The notes: generated from the sequence alone by a model not told the origin. DNA of 64,000 nt from Emydura subglobosa (GCA_007922225.1 ML679961.1:62127430-62191429); one strand, 5' to 3'. Shown: positions 1 to 12,689, counted from the stretch's first letter. A program made the numbers and translations.

Positions 1-253
1 GTTAAGGAGGCAAACACCAGGAGTTTATTCAGATGTGACAGAAAATAACTATCAATCTTTGGTAGTCAAATGCTGACCTCAGTCTGTTTTCTAGTCAGCA
101 GGGTCTCCTCTCACAAAAATACATCATCACAAATGGAACTAACTGGCACCCATTCAAGCCCAACAAGGGGCCCAGCGATTTAAAAAGGCCCAGGCAGATT
201 GGAGGATAGGTAAATATCCTCTCCTCCACACCCCACTTTCCCCAGGGCCTACC
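1..253. other. Unassigned sequence at left edge
   Basis: No gene or repeat recognised. An AATAAA on the minus strand at 24-29 is isolated. Confidence 0.5.
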
Positions 254-424
254 TTATTTATTATGCACCATGCAGATTCCCGGAAAGCTGAGGAGGTGGT
301 ATCTGTTACTCAGCTTCCCAGGTTCATCAGTAATCTCCCTGGGGAATCCAAGGGACCCAGGAAGCTGAGTAGCAAATACTACCTCCTCAGCTGTCTGGGA
401 ACTTGCATGGCACATAATAAATAA
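254..424. repeat. Imperfect 65-bp inverted repeat (hairpin/MITE-like)
   Basis: The left arm (254 to about 318) starts TTATTTATTATG and contains AGCTGAGGAGGTGGTATCTG. The right arm (about 360-424) is its reverse complement with a few mismatches and ends CATAATAAATAA. About 41 bp separate the arms. The outermost 12 bp pair perfectly. A short palindromic non-autonomous DNA transposon is the simplest reading. Confidence 0.75.
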
Positions 425-2284
425 GTAAAAACTTCCGGCAGAACCCCACTCGGACCTGAGACATCCCTTTCTATGGGGGGCCATTAACTGCTCTGCCCTT
501 GAAGCTGGAATTGCTGTCAGTAGGCCTGCACCCACATTTGTAGTTTTAGGAGAGAAGCCAATGGATTTAAGTGGTATGGGGACTTAAATAATCTTTCACC
601 GTGAGCAGTGTTGCCTCCAGGACAGAGTTGAGGCAGAGGAATGGTGTTGGGCTGGATGTGGAAGCCTGGAAGAGGAAAAGAAAAATGGATATTTTAACAA
701 TAAAAGTTCTCTGACTCTGTTAGTAAGCATGACTATTTGCATAATTTTCAAAACTGGGACCAAGGAACCTCTGGTCTCTGCATTTCTGCCATCTCCAATA
801 CCACTTTGAAATATTCTTATACAAAGAGAATCACACACAGCCCAAGAACAGAAAGAGAGAATTTTCTGAAATCTTTTCAGTTTTTATGACTCCCTCCAAA
901 ATAGTAGCTTTTATTAACTGGATACAATGTCATTTTCAAGTGGTAAACCATTATCTGCACCTTCTCAGCATGCTCTCCACAGAAATTCTACAACATGATC
1001 ACATTAGATCTCAGGCACGGGCCCAGTTGCTAATAAACTGATAGGCTGCTTTCAAAAGTTTTAAATTTTCAGTTTAAAAAAAACCAAACAGTTCTCTTCT
1101 CCTGTCCCTTACTGTCTTGATGATACAAAAGAAAGGATTGTCTGAAAGATAGAATCTAAACTCCTTGAACTTTTTATTAAAGGAAAACTGTATCAATGGC
1201 TAGAGACTTCTAAGAGCTAAAAATAAATATTGAATTAATAAGAATATGGAAAATGAATTTTCAAAGTAATGTTTAGAAGTACCTCTCATTATTTGACTAT
1301 CTCCATCACCCTGACCGGCCACAGCAGAAAGTGACATTTTAATAATAATTTTCCTACAGTAGGCCTAACCTAATGATAGAGTGAAACGCAAGAACTCCAC
1401 TCACCATCTGAGTGCATAACAAATCAGAGCTTTCTGTAAGTTGCTGTAACTTCCGCAATTTAAAAGACAATGTTTAGTTAATGTAACAGATTTGGTTTGT
1501 TTTCCTTTTTTAAAACATGCTTAAATTTAGAGATGGGTCCAAAACAAGCCCCCAGATCTACCCCCCTAAACTTTTAGAAGCTTGGATTTGGAGAGCACTT
1601 TGTGGTTGGTTCCAACGCTGCAAAAAGTCAAACTTAAATCAAGGATCTGAAAAACTCCAAAGGTGGGAGATGCCCGGATCAGAATTTTGCAGCTCAGGAT
1701 CTGTCCTTGAGTTAAATTAACCAATTTCTTTAAAAACACTTTACAAGCTTCTAATTTGTCAGACATTCAAGAGCTGAGCAGATTCCCTGAGTCCTGCTCT
1801 ACACATCACCAAATTGTCAAGATGGCAGTATCAGATTTGCTAACTAGTATACAATGAACAATTTTCTAAGAAACTTTAAAATGTTTAGGGTGCAATTCAT
1901 TCCTATAAAGAGGGTCATAACTTCAAACTTTAAAATAGCACACAAGTGGGACTTCAGGGATGAATACGTTTTGTATTGGCTCTTTTCATAGGGTTGTTTT
2001 TCACCCCAGTGATTTACTCTTCTTTGTAATTATATCCAGTAACTGTAAATTAGATTCTTTCCTGCTGAAACATCGTATTGATTTTCAAAGCCTCCTACAA
2101 CCACATTCACACACACAACACTCTCAAAACACAAATAGAAAATGATACTAATATACTCACAAGGAAATGTTACATGGCCACACTCCTAAATCCTTCCTTC
2201 AATTTTAATAAGGTCTCCTAACCTGAGTCGGCTGGAACAGTAGGTACAAGTTTTGACTGATGGATCAATAGGTAGCTTGTCTGA
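425..2284. other. Unassigned AT-rich spacer
   Basis: I see no supported gene or recognisable transposon. Open frames here are short and without family character. Confidence 0.5.
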
Positions 2285-2362
2285 GATGCTGAGAGGCTAA
2301 AGGATTTTCCCAAGCCCACACAGCAAGTCAGTGGCAGAGACCAAGGAATCCTGACCTCAGTT
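2285..2362 (-). repeat. Old SINE fragment
   Basis: The reverse complement reads like the body of reptilian tRNA-derived SINEs, with TGCCACTGACTTGCTGTGTG followed by a CTTGG-type motif and a CCTTTAGCCTCTCAG-type stretch. Heavily diverged. Confidence 0.6.
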
Positions 2363-4184
2363 GCCTACATTAATTGCTAGAAACACTGGGATAGATTCTG
2401 CACCCAGTCCCAGTCCCCTATATGCTACTCTGGTGGTCTACATGTGCCAGAAGTGTGCTGCAAGGGGCTGGGAAAGAATTCCCCTTGTGCAGGCACAGCA
2501 GAAGGTCACCATTAGCAGCTGTACCCTGGCAAGCGGGCATGGTAGTGGAAGCGCTACAAAAATGCTCGACTACAGAGAGTTTCAGAGTCGCCCTCAATCT
2601 TGAGACTGCTCTAATTTATACCAGGAGTCATTTTCAGCTGCGGGAGCAGCTCAGAATCAGGAAGGCACAAAGATGATTTGAAAGTACCTTTGCTTCCACT
2701 CCTCCTGTGTTGTGGCTGCTGGCTGCCCAGCACAGAAACCCAGCCACTGCAGCTCTGTGGTTTTAAGTTAGAGTCCTGCAACACCCATTTTTAAATCATC
2801 ATTTAAGAGGTGTAAGCAGGTCTCTTACAACAACAGCAAACCCCTTGAAAGAGACCCTTCAATCTTATTGATAGAGGAGAAACAAAGGGATTATAGAGTG
2901 CAGTTATTATGTAGAAGGTGGCAAATGAGAATCACAATGAATCTGATACAAGAAGAAGTTTACAATTATGAGTGGAAGGAATAGGAAGATTAGAGAGAGA
3001 GAGAGACTTTGAAGAAAGAAAATTGTTCCACTGCATGTGATATGGAAATAAATAAGATTCAAGCAGCTGCAATGGAGACTGAGAAAGGATAAGAAAGAAT
3101 TTTCTCTACCGGTAAGGAATTCATTAGCAGCTCTTGCCTAGATTCTATGTCTACGTTTCTTTTAATCTTGCTTTGTGAGATCCCAGGATGGTATAGTTCC
3201 CTAACATTTTTTAAATGCTTCACAGTTTCACCAGCTAAATGTCTTTCCCTGCATCTCCAGTAAAATATTTCCATATTTTTATCCCCGTAGTTAATTCCAT
3301 ATATTCATTTCCCATAGAGTTGCACATCAAGTGATTGACAAATAAATATTAAACTGCTTTGAATTTGGAACTGTTGGAAAAAACTGTAAAGTCTGGCCTG
3401 GAGAGAGAGAAAGAGTGGGATGAAAGATATTTTATGTGAAAGGCAGAATTCCATAATAGGCAAAACAAATGAACAATCATCACACTGATTATTATTTACC
3501 CCAGTTTTATATAAGGACTACAGTTAATGGTCCAGTATCTCAAGGCTGCAGGTTTGGCAAAGATTCTTATGTTCATTGAATCTTAGGCTGGAGGTCTGCC
3601 ATAAAACAGTTGTTTTTTTAAAAAGCACTATCAAAAGTAATTTTAACTTGTAAAAAAAGTTGTACAGTATTTCCCCACTGGATGCTAATGGCAGCCTGGC
3701 ACTGACTGGCCCCACCACAGCTGAAATAAAGGGAAATGCTAGTGGCATCCTTATAACAGATATTCTAATCACTATACATCTAATAACAAAGAACAGTAAA
3801 TCGCAAGAGCTAGAACTTGGGTTCTAAAGGAATCAGAAAATCTCAGGTTTTTACTGCTATTTATTAGAGATGGGTCTCATATGGCAGATATACTCACTTG
3901 TCCTCTACCGGGGTGAAATTCACAAATATGCAGAGGGTCAGCAGAAGACCTATGCATTCCTTACTGCCTCAAAATAGGTAGGACTTAAATAATTAAGACA
4001 GACATAAATAATGCATAGACTTTATGCTTGTTCTTTACCTAGGGGTCAATTTTACCCTATGCACATAAATGTAAGTATATGTAAGTATAAATGTGGCCTT
4101 TCCATCAGAGGCAACCAAAAGATCATCAGCTGATCTGATCAGATTTCCATCAGTCATTCTCATCAGATTTCAAATATCCAAGTG
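2363..4184. other. Unassigned spacer
   Basis: It holds a short GA run (2992-3006). Nothing else is recognised; the open frames are short and unconvincing. Confidence 0.5.
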
Positions 4185-4855
4185 CACTTTCATGAGCTCT
4201 GGGGGTCATAGTGGATCACAGGCTAAATATGAGTCAACAGTTTAACACTGTTGCAAAAAAAGCAAACATCATTCTGGGATGTATTAGCAGGAGTGTTATA
4301 AACAAGACATAGGAAGTAATTCTTCCGCTCTTCTCCATGCTGATCAGGCCTCAGCTGGAGTATTGTGTCCAGTTCTGGGCGCCACATTTCAGGAAAGATG
4401 TGGACAAATTGGAGAAAGTCTAGGAAAGAGCAACAAAATTGATTAAAGGGCTAGAAAACATTACTTAGGAGGGAAGATTGAAAAAATTGGTTTTGTTTAG
4501 TCTGGAGAAGGGAAAACTAAAGGGGGACATGATAACAGTTTTCAAGTACATAAAAAGTTATTACGAGGAGGAGGGAGAAAAATTGTTCTCTTTAACCTCT
4601 GAGGATTGGACAAGAAGCATTGAGGGTTAGGTTGGACATTAGGAAAAACTTCCTAAGTGTCAGGGTAGTTAAGCACTGGAGTAAATTGCCTAGGGAGGTT
4701 GTGGAATCTCCATCATTGGAGATTTTTAAGAGCAGGTTAGACAAACACCTGTCAGGGATGGTCTAGATAATACTTACCTCTGCCATGAGTGTGGGGGACA
4801 GAACTAAAAGTTCTCTCCATATCCCTTCCAGTCCTACACACTTCTATGATCTAAG
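4185..4855 (+). mobile_element. CR1 LINE 3' fragment
   Basis: Broken plus-strand frames encode the end of a CR1 reverse transcriptase: [70 protein letters not shown] and a final [16 protein letters not shown] tail. These are standard CR1 landmarks. Several stops interrupt the frame, so it is a 5'-truncated dead copy. The end near TTCTATGATCTAAG is the usual CR1 terminus. Confidence 0.9.
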
Positions 4856-4979
4856 GAGGTAACCAATTAACCTATTATAATTCCTATTATGAGGCAAGTT
4901 TTTTGAGACATGATGATTATTGGTGGTCAGCAGTTCTATTTATAAGATTTTAGGTAAAGAAACTTCCATAATATGCATG

Positions 4980-5640
4980 GGCGCTGGGTGAACTGCCGGT
5001 TAGGGGAGGCTAGCCTATGGCTCCTCCCCTTCCACCTGAGGCCACACCCCTCTCCCTCACCACCACCCGGAGCTGCCCTCCTGGAGGAGCCCCCACCCCA
5101 CTCCAGAGCTGGGCCCGGGCTGCACCAAGTTGAGTCTTGACAGGGTGGTCCCAGTGCCAGGTGGCCCCAGCTGCCCCAAATCCTGGCCAGCAGCCCCAGC
5201 TGAGCCACACGTGGCCCCAGAGCACTGGCCAGGTGGAGTCCCCAACAGGTGGCTCCAGCACCCGGTGGCTCTAGCTGCGCCAATTCCTTGCTGGGCAGCC
5301 TGAGGTGCACGTGGCCCTGGCCACCCTGGAGTACAGGCTAGGCTGTCTGAGCTGTGCATGACCCTGGCCACCCCAACGTCCCTGGAGTATTGGCCAGGCG
5401 GAGTTCCGCTGAGCGGCCCCAGCACCCGGCGGCTCCAGCTGCCCCAATTGCCCTCCAGGTGGCCCCGGCCACCCCTGGAACACTGGTTGGGCGGTCTAAG
5501 CTAGTGTTCCAGCCCTATGGCTGGCGTGCCCCCCTCCCACCCACCGTGTTCGTGGCAGCCTGAGGGCAGGAACGGGAAGCTGCTGCCTGCTGCAGCGCTG
5601 GTGACACAGCAGGAGGGGGCGGGGCCAAGCCTGGCTGTTC
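4980..5640. repeat. GC-rich degenerate tandem repeat, period about 165 bp
   Basis: A sharply GC-rich block in AT-rich surroundings. A segment from 5219 to 5287 (core TGGCCAGGTGGAGT, then CAGCACCCGGTGGCTCTAG) recurs at 5386-5453 with about 80 percent identity. Smaller GTGGCCC and CCCCAGCTG submotifs recur throughout. Several overlapping long frames on both strands come from the base composition and are not genes. Confidence 0.65.
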
Positions 5641-5862
5641 GGGAATGCTAAGCCTTCCTATATGTTGCGCTAGGTTTGTGTGATCATGAGTGGGAGGACT
5701 CAAATTCCAACTGAAGCTAAAAGGAGTATTTCCATTAACTTTAATCAAAGTCAGATTGGATTACTAGGGACCCAGTATAAGGAAAGATCTTGTACCACTG
5801 GCTGCCCATATAGAATTTTAATTAAGGTTAAACAGGTACAAAAGTGTAAGTAGTACATTATT
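5641..5862. other. Unassigned spacer
   Basis: Short stretch between the GC-rich repeat and the MITE. Nothing recognised. Confidence 0.5.
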
Positions 5863-6140
5863 AAGGGCTGGTTCACACTGACCGCACAATTCGGCGGCAG
5901 TCGACGGGAGTTACGCAAACTACGCAGAGTAGTTTGCGTAACTGACGTCAACTGCTCAGCTTCCCTTCTGCATGCTGTTCACACTGCGCTGAGCCTGTTC
6001 CCATCGACTCAGCACTATGCTACTTCAGGGGGTGGACTTACTCAGTTGACTTCCTGATCAATTGAGCGGGTCTCACTGACCACTCAATCGATCCAGAAAG
6101 ATTGATCTGGCGGCGGCAAAATAGTGTAAACGTAGCCTAA
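5863..6140. mobile_element. Palindrome-containing MITE (PIF/Harbinger-like)
   Basis: The ends are imperfect inverted repeats (TTAAGGGCTGGTTCACACTG against the complement of TAGTGTAAACGTAGCCTAA), with TTA/TAA at the outer edges as expected for PIF/Harbinger elements. Inside, a perfect 14-bp stem (5910-5923 with 5929-5942, loop of 5) is present. The body, with GTCGAC and CGATCCAG motifs, resembles abundant reptilian Chompy-type MITEs as I recall them. It has no coding capacity. Confidence 0.65.
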
Positions 6141-8184
6141 GATACAACTGGAATCTGGCTATCAGTTTTACAGTGTTTTAAGATTGGGTGAAATTCACTC
6201 TGTTATCATAAAACATTAAATAATCTTAACGCAGTGTCACTAGCAAGCTGAAAAGCTACATATTTATGAATAAGGGATCAATAGGTAAGATAAAAGCTCT
6301 CCCTTTATTGAGTAGAGGCTACTCTCCCTGATTAAACTAATATAAATAAATAATGTTGCAACACTGAAAAGTTGGAGGTTACTAAAAGTGAGTGTGCCCA
6401 TGAATTGGCACTGGCAGCCAAGGCCTCGCTGTGTCCATCCAAGCTGCAGACTGTGCTTACCCTGCAAGGTATTAATGAATGCCTTTAAGTGCATCTCTAA
6501 TCTATAGGCAATCACAGACGTCACTGAAGCTGATGGGTTAGCCACATTTAATTCAAGCAAAATTGAAGAAGCAATTAAACTTATTTGTGGTGTAAGATAT
6601 CTGGGGACACTGGAAGCCACTGCCCAAGGCCTTAGGCACATAAGGCCAATCAGCAGCTAAGTGGTTTCTCTGTGAACGGATTGCAATCACAGAGGCTGGT
6701 GCATTGATTAGGTTGCAACTTGTGTGCGTGTCTGAAAGCAACCAGAAAGCCAGAAAAGTAATCATGAGCAGGCACTGAGAAGGAACAGAGACAGAGCTCC
6801 GTTGGGCCCAGTACTAGCTGGTAATGCAAGCTTGAGCCAAAGGGGCATTGCTATCATCTAATGTGGGTGCCTGTACGTAGACTGATTCATGCTATTTATT
6901 TTCTCATGAAAATCTGGAGCAATCAATGGAGCTGTGAAATGGGGACATCCATAGGGAAATAAATCCTCCCATCCAGGCACTGAAGCTACAGCTGCTTCCA
7001 GTGAGCTCAGCATCTCTTGTTCCTGTTGTGCCTTCTTCCCCACATTGTATAGCCCCCTCTGAGCAGGGCACAGTAAACCCCTGTCAAATTGTGCTCCAGA
7101 CCATGTAGCTGGAAAATTCCCCAGAAGTAGGCTTCTTACATCCAGCTATCCCCACACAGGACTGACCCAGCTCCCTTGCATTCAAGGCCTGCTATGGCCA
7201 TGGGTGGAGTTAGTAGGACAGGATTAATCATCTAGTCAACAGGAGTTGAGGTGGGTTTTTTGGTGATGGGAGGGGATGGTGTTCAGGGAAAATGTCTGAT
7301 CGTTTTCTGATCTCTTTTTCAGTACCCAGCAGTGTCCATGAACAGTTCACTCTCCTGGTGGGTGGGCTGGTCACAATTTATTATGCATTACACATTTATT
7401 AAGTATTAATGCACCTAATTAAAATGATTCACATTGACTTTTTCCCCTGTATTATCCCTGCTGGTAGTTGTAAATTAGGTGAAGGAGGGACTTGACTGCT
7501 CTCGTATTGCTCTTTTAGAGCCCCTACAAGAGATAGGCTATTTCTCCTGGCCTCTTCCCACAGCTGGTTACCTACGTTGCCATAGTTAATATTTCCCCTC
7601 ATCTCAGTCAATAGGGCCAGATTTTGGCTCCCCACTATGGGCCTGTAAAAGGGAGAGGACACAGAAACCTTCTCCCACAAGGGCATTTGTTCATGAGCAG
7701 CTAGAATCCTGGTGCTGCTGTTTTTGCAGCTGGTGTGGCCTATCATTAGTATTAGACTCTCTACAATGAGTGGTAAAGGCAGAGTGATAGCCCTGTGCAC
7801 CTTCCATACCAGCAAGCCAGTGCTAGCACTGAGGGAAGTGCATACTCCAGAAAGGAAGTGCCTACACCTCTTTCCACTGAAATCATTTTGCCTGCTTCAG
7901 GCCAAATGGCAGATGCATTCAGAAATTTTCACTGATGCAGCAAACCCCACATAAAGCAGAAGTGTTTTTTAAATGCCTCAATAAACCCCTAAAACACATT
8001 TTTAAAAGATTTCCCTGGTATTCAGTTACTACATGAACTGCTCATATGCTGGGGTTGATTTCTTTTTTAACTCATTTGCTTTCCTAGCCAGGGCAAGATG
8101 GCATCACCTGTACCATCTACCGAAGAGAAGCTCAGGACTGGAGTAGGAGACATGGTGCAAAAGAGGATTGCACAGCTCTACTGT
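6141..8184. other. Unassigned spacer
   Basis: No gene or clear repeat. Frames at 6264-6641 and 7429-7815 (minus) lack splice context, domain character and family resemblance. Confidence 0.45.
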
Positions 8185-8400
8185 GGAGGAAGGCTGGTCT
8201 TGTGGTTAAAGTGGTGGACTAAAATCACAGTTCAATCCCCACCCCTGCCACAGACTTCCAGTAACACCTTAGGACAGTCACAATCTCTTCATTGCCTCCC
8301 TTATCTAGTTAGACTGTAAGTTCTTTAGTGCAGGGCCTGTCTCTTTCAGTGTCTGATGCTGTGTGATTTGGTAGGTGCTACTATAATACTACTTAAAAAC
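8185..8400 (+). repeat. tRNA-derived SINE (turtle Cry-type)
   Basis: The head contains an A-box-like TGGTTAAAGTGG and a B-box-like AGTTCAATCC, as in tRNA-derived pol III promoters. The body reads CCTGCCACAGACTTCCAGTAA. The tail, CTGTAAGTTCTTTAGTGCAG then GGTGCTACTATAATAC, resembles the LINE-like 3' end of tortoise SINEs. An A-rich stretch follows. Diverged but nearly complete. The tRNA-like head is not a functional tRNA gene. Confidence 0.8.
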
Positions 8401-8999
8401 AAAAATAAAAATAATCTGATAAAGCACCTGCTAGCTCCATGTCTGGTTCTAGATTGCACTATGAGACCTCACTTCCCTGAGCAACTAAGTCACTCCATTT
8501 GTTCTGAGAAAAGTAATGCAAATAGCTTATTTTAACTTGAATACACACACAAACGTAATGTTATTGTTAGAGATACCTTTTCCTTTGGTATTGATCAATA
8601 TATAACTATAATACAGATAATAGATAGAATGCCCGGTAAAACAAGAGATTGAGAGCATTTGACCCTAACTGGTGTGACACCACTGAAATCAATGGAAGAG
8701 CAGAGGTGTAAGTGAGAGGAGCATTAAATTGGAGATCTACACATTTTAGTTAGGTAGTGAGTACAACCAAACCCCAAATCCAAACAACTCTGAGCTTTGG
8801 AAAATCAAGATCTGAGCTCTTAACGTCATGGAGGGACTATATATCTACAATGGGGCAAACCAAAATTTAAGACCCAAACAGTCTCTAACTTTATTGATCC
8901 CCATCACTAGTTGCAAGGAACAAGACCCCAGAATAAATATCATCAAGCACCTGAAAATGAAAGATACAGACATCCCATATAATTGTTAGAGCAACACAA
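8401..8999. other. Unassigned spacer
   Basis: No gene or repeat recognised. Confidence 0.5.
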
Positions 9000-9660
9000 A
9001 TGGCGAGTAATAAAAATCCAAGCCACTCAGTAGGTCCAAGTTGTTATGGACCAGGATGTAGGCAGCCTGACCTAATTGTCAGAGCAGGATTCATCTCTAG
9101 TGGGCAGAACACACATCCAGGTTGGGGAACAAAATCAAGGGTCAGCATCAGAGTCAACCGCCAGTTACCAGAACCAGGAATCAAAGCTGAGGGTCAGAGC
9201 TAAGGTCAGATACCGAATGCCAGAGCCAAGGTCACCTTGGCAGCCAGAATCAGAACCAGGACTGGTAACTGAAGATTGGAGGCAGAGCAGGAACTACAGG
9301 AGAGGAGAGGCAAGGATCAAGCACAGAGCAGGAGCACAGTGAGAACAGGAAGAAAGGCAGGAGCCAAGCAGGAATCAGAAATAGGGTTGTGTGCAAGCGG
9401 CAGGCACAAGTCCAACATAGCCACAACAAGAAATCACCTTGTTACTCAGAAAAACTTCCTGTGCCTCCTTCTGGCTTAAATAGCATAGTTGGATTAATCG
9501 GTGGAGCCAGATGATTCTCTTATCAGGGCTCCTGTGGGTGGTGTCTTGGTGGAGACTATAGACCTACCAGGTTTCAGCGGATATCACACGAAGGCTAGGA
9601 TGTGGTAGCTGTGTGGGAAATCCTGAGCCTGGGTTCCAGATCTAGGATATCACACAACCA
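9000..9660. repeat. Unclassified dispersed repeat, purine-rich
   Basis: The first 400 bp repeat loosely the motifs CAGAGCCAAGGTCA, CAGGAACC and AGCAGGAGC, giving overlapping frames in several registers. The last 200 bp are ordinary in composition. The style recalls unclassified reptilian LTR or satellite-like repeats, but I cannot assign a family or exact ends. Confidence 0.4.
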
Positions 9661-10734
9661 GACCTGGCTTTACACCATTAGAAATGCTTGCACCATAATA
9701 TCTGTGTTTTCCACACCTCTAATCAACACTCTGCACAACTGATGCTATTGCTTTGTGTGTGTGTGTGTGTGTTTGTGTATAAAATATTAATTACATCTTT
9801 TCCCCCAATAGAAAGTACTGACATAGGTCAGTTCTGACTACAGAGAGTACAACAGGAGAGTCACTGAAGTCCAAAACCATTAAATTGTTATAGTGATTAG
9901 GATTACAGCAAACTCAATAGCACGTGTATAAATTATATAAGAGTATAGCAAAGAGGAACATCAGAGATAAACCGAAACACAGAAGAAATACTAAAGAAGC
10001 AAAGAGACACAGAGTTTGGAAAGAGTGTAATGAGGAAGAATTTTAGCATTATATGCAATTTCCAGGCTGTAGTCCTCTGAAGAAAAGAAAGGACAACCAG
10101 TGGCAATGCTGGTCCAGAGGAGCAGTACTGCAGAGGCAGCAATCACCCATGAGAAATGACTTCCATCCCTGCAAATCAGGAGTGAACACTTCTCAAGGAT
10201 GTTTATAAGGCTTTTCCACCTGAAAACTGCACAGGACCTCAAGCCCCTCCTAGAGGTGTGTCTGAGCAGGTGACTTTTCCAGCCTGCTCCAAATCACAGT
10301 TATCACATGCTGTTCAGGGTGAGAATTCACCTTATGTCCTATGATTTGGCTATATTAACAAGTTCAGTTCCAATCCTTGTCTTCTCCCTGGGCTTCCTTC
10401 CCTAGGGCTGCTCAGCCTGATACCCTAGATTTCTCTTTCCCAAGAGAGAGACTTCCATCCCCTTTATGTTCAGGGTGGTGTTAAGGAGCCACCAGCAACA
10501 ATAAATCAGCAGCACTTACTTAGCACCTCCCAGGAGGACTGACATCTGCTAATGGGGCTCATCCACAGGAGTCTTGCCATCCCCAATGATAGGATGTTTT
10601 GTGGGAAGTAATTAAGTCATTGGGGTTAGAGCGGGGATGAACTTGGCTCAATGACTGTAAAAAGTCAATACTCCCATCAATTTCTGGTCTGCTAATATTA
10701 GGTTAATCCTTGTTTGTTTAATATTATTTACTTA
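9661..10734. other. Unassigned spacer with (TG)n
   Basis: A (TG)n microsatellite lies at 9754-9772. The rest shows no recognised feature. Confidence 0.55.
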
Positions 10735-10850
10735 TTCCTAGTACCCACAATGTGGTAGGTACCTTAAAGAATGTACAGAATGCTATTCCCAACGCTGAAG
10801 AGTTTACCATCTAATGATGGGCATGATGCAAAAGAGAGACTAGCAAACAA
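10735..10850 (-). repeat. SINE/LINE 3' tail fragment
   Basis: The sequence TACCCACAATGTGGTAGGTA followed by GAAGAGTTTACCATCTAATG is the reverse complement of the turtle SINE tail type seen at 8185-8400 (TTAGACTGTAAGTTCTTT, GGTGCTACT). Diverged remnant. Confidence 0.5.
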
Positions 10851-11189
10851 TAAGTGGGGAAATAGGAGGATGAGAGGACCAAGTTGTTATGCATTAATTG
10901 TTCCACAATATATACAAAGTATTTCCCCTCAAACTAATGAAGTCTTATTCTAAGGCAAAGTATCCTTTTGCTCAACCTGTCTTCGTGGCCCACTTTCCTC
11001 CCTTCTTCACTAGCCAAACCAAGCACACCTGCCACCCCATCCTTAGACCAGATGGCAACAACATGTATGGCCCTTTGCCACATCATCCATACCTCTCCCT
11101 GAAAACCACCTCCTTCCCAGCACCAGCCCCCCATCCTGAAATCAAAAGTTCCCTGGGCTGTATTTAAAAAAGTGAACCTGTCCCTTTTC
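10851..11189. other. Unassigned spacer
   Basis: No supported feature. An 89-residue plus-strand frame and an 85-residue minus-strand frame overlap here, and both look like chance. Confidence 0.5.
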
Positions 11190-11380
11190 AAATGTGACTA
11201 GCAATTCAAGACACCTCAATGTTTGAATGTCCAATCTGAGACTCCTTAAAGGGACTTGATTTCCGAGAAGGTCAGTGCTCATCACTTTCTAACAATTCAG
11301 CCTCTTTAAAGTGTTCAAGTTGGACACCCAATGCCGCAAGTTCCTTTTGAATACATAGGCCCAAGTATATATAAAGGTGT
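11190..11380. repeat. Diverged palindromic-type repeat
   Basis: Phrases such as GACTCCTTAAAGGGACTTGA, CAGCCTCTTTAAAGTG and CAAGTTGGACACCCAATG resemble a very common turtle MITE-like repeat built around complementary CTTTAAGGTG/GGGCACCC phrases. Ends are approximate. Confidence 0.45.
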
Positions 11381-12689
11381 CTTATTTGCTATGTAGTGAA
11401 AGAAGTTAGCCATTGTTAAAACAAACCACTTTGACTTTCTCAGATAAATAAAAGAGTAAGGTTATATTTACCAGTAATAATAATAGGTTCAGTGCCCAGA
11501 TACTGTGTGATTGGCCCTCTCTAAATACCTGTTCTCATGAAAGTATAGTGTAATATTGGCTTCCCATCTTCATGAGTGAGCTTTATTACCTTTGTCTTTC
11601 TAATAACCAACAATAATGTGAACTGTAAATGGGGTGAAGGTAATAAACTATATTGAAATCACTCCTCTGTTTTATGCTCTGTTACAGTGATTGTGGAATA
11701 TTTTGATACGAAGAAGAAATGAAAGAAAAACTGTTTTGTGGCACTTAATTTAATCTCCGAGGCAATTTGCCCCTCCAAAACAGGTATTGTATCAACAGGT
11801 TTTTCAGTTTAAAATCAGAAAAAGAATGACAGTGCTTATTTAGTGACATCTAAGGATTAGAGGCTGGATGAATTAAAAAGAGCCAGATGCAGTTGCCACC
11901 ACGGGCTTGGCAATGGATTATGATAAATATTTACAAACACCCTGTGTCTCACAGCTTGATTCAAATGCAATATTTTATGGTACAAAAAAGTTTTCTGTCT
12001 CTGAGCCTTTAGAGCAAAAGCCACACACATATTTTCCTGCTGTATATTAAAAACAAAATACATTTCTTTGGTTGTGCTGTTTTCATGGGGCCATCACAAA
12101 TGTCATGAGATGAGCTTCCAGGACATTAAGAAATCCCAAAATATCTTCAAAACTTATGCTACATCACATCATGTGTTTGCACTATAGTGTTGTGATGGAA
12201 TAACACAACTGCAATAAAAATGTCACAGTTGAATTGTAGCCAGAGGAAAAACAAAGTGGAGACTACTCCTCTGTGTGTGTGGGGGGGCCTGAGACAGGCC
12301 CCAACCATGTTTTTTCAGACCCAATATAGCCTTGTAACACGGCCCCGCTCCCACACACACATACCACAATCCCTCATCCTGTACATACAATCTCATGAGC
12401 CATTAAAATTTTTTTCCTCATGGTAATAGGGGTTACACCATGAGCCGGGCCCACCAGTGCCTCCGGGCCCCAGTAAAGTGTATTCTTCCCCTCCCCTCCC
12501 TCTGTTGGGGGCCCTGTGCTGAGAACTCAAAAACTTTGGGCGTAAAATAAGTTAATGTGTGAATTAAATGTTTGGCAAAGATAAATCCATTTATCTTGAC
12601 CAATTCCTTCTGGGACAGTTCATGTAGAATTGGACCTGAAACAAAACGTCAAAAATTACTGCCTCTGAGCCATGTGAGCTATCTTAAAA
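11381..12689. other. Unassigned spacer
   Basis: Nothing recognised. A short GC-rich patch (12280-12500) containing GGGCCC-like pieces is of unknown origin. Confidence 0.45.

Noticed and set aside
24..29. AATAAA on the minus strand at the left edge
   Set aside because: No coding exon or other transcript feature lies upstream, and the hexamer is common in AT-rich DNA.
4936..5563. Several 70-124-codon frames on both strands
   Set aside because: They arise from the GC-rich tandem repeat, which has few stop codons. Translations are Gly/Ala/Pro-rich and overlap in different registers.
8185..8260. tRNA-like A and B boxes
   Set aside because: They form the head of a SINE with a LINE-like tail. The cloverleaf is not intact, so this is not a tRNA gene.
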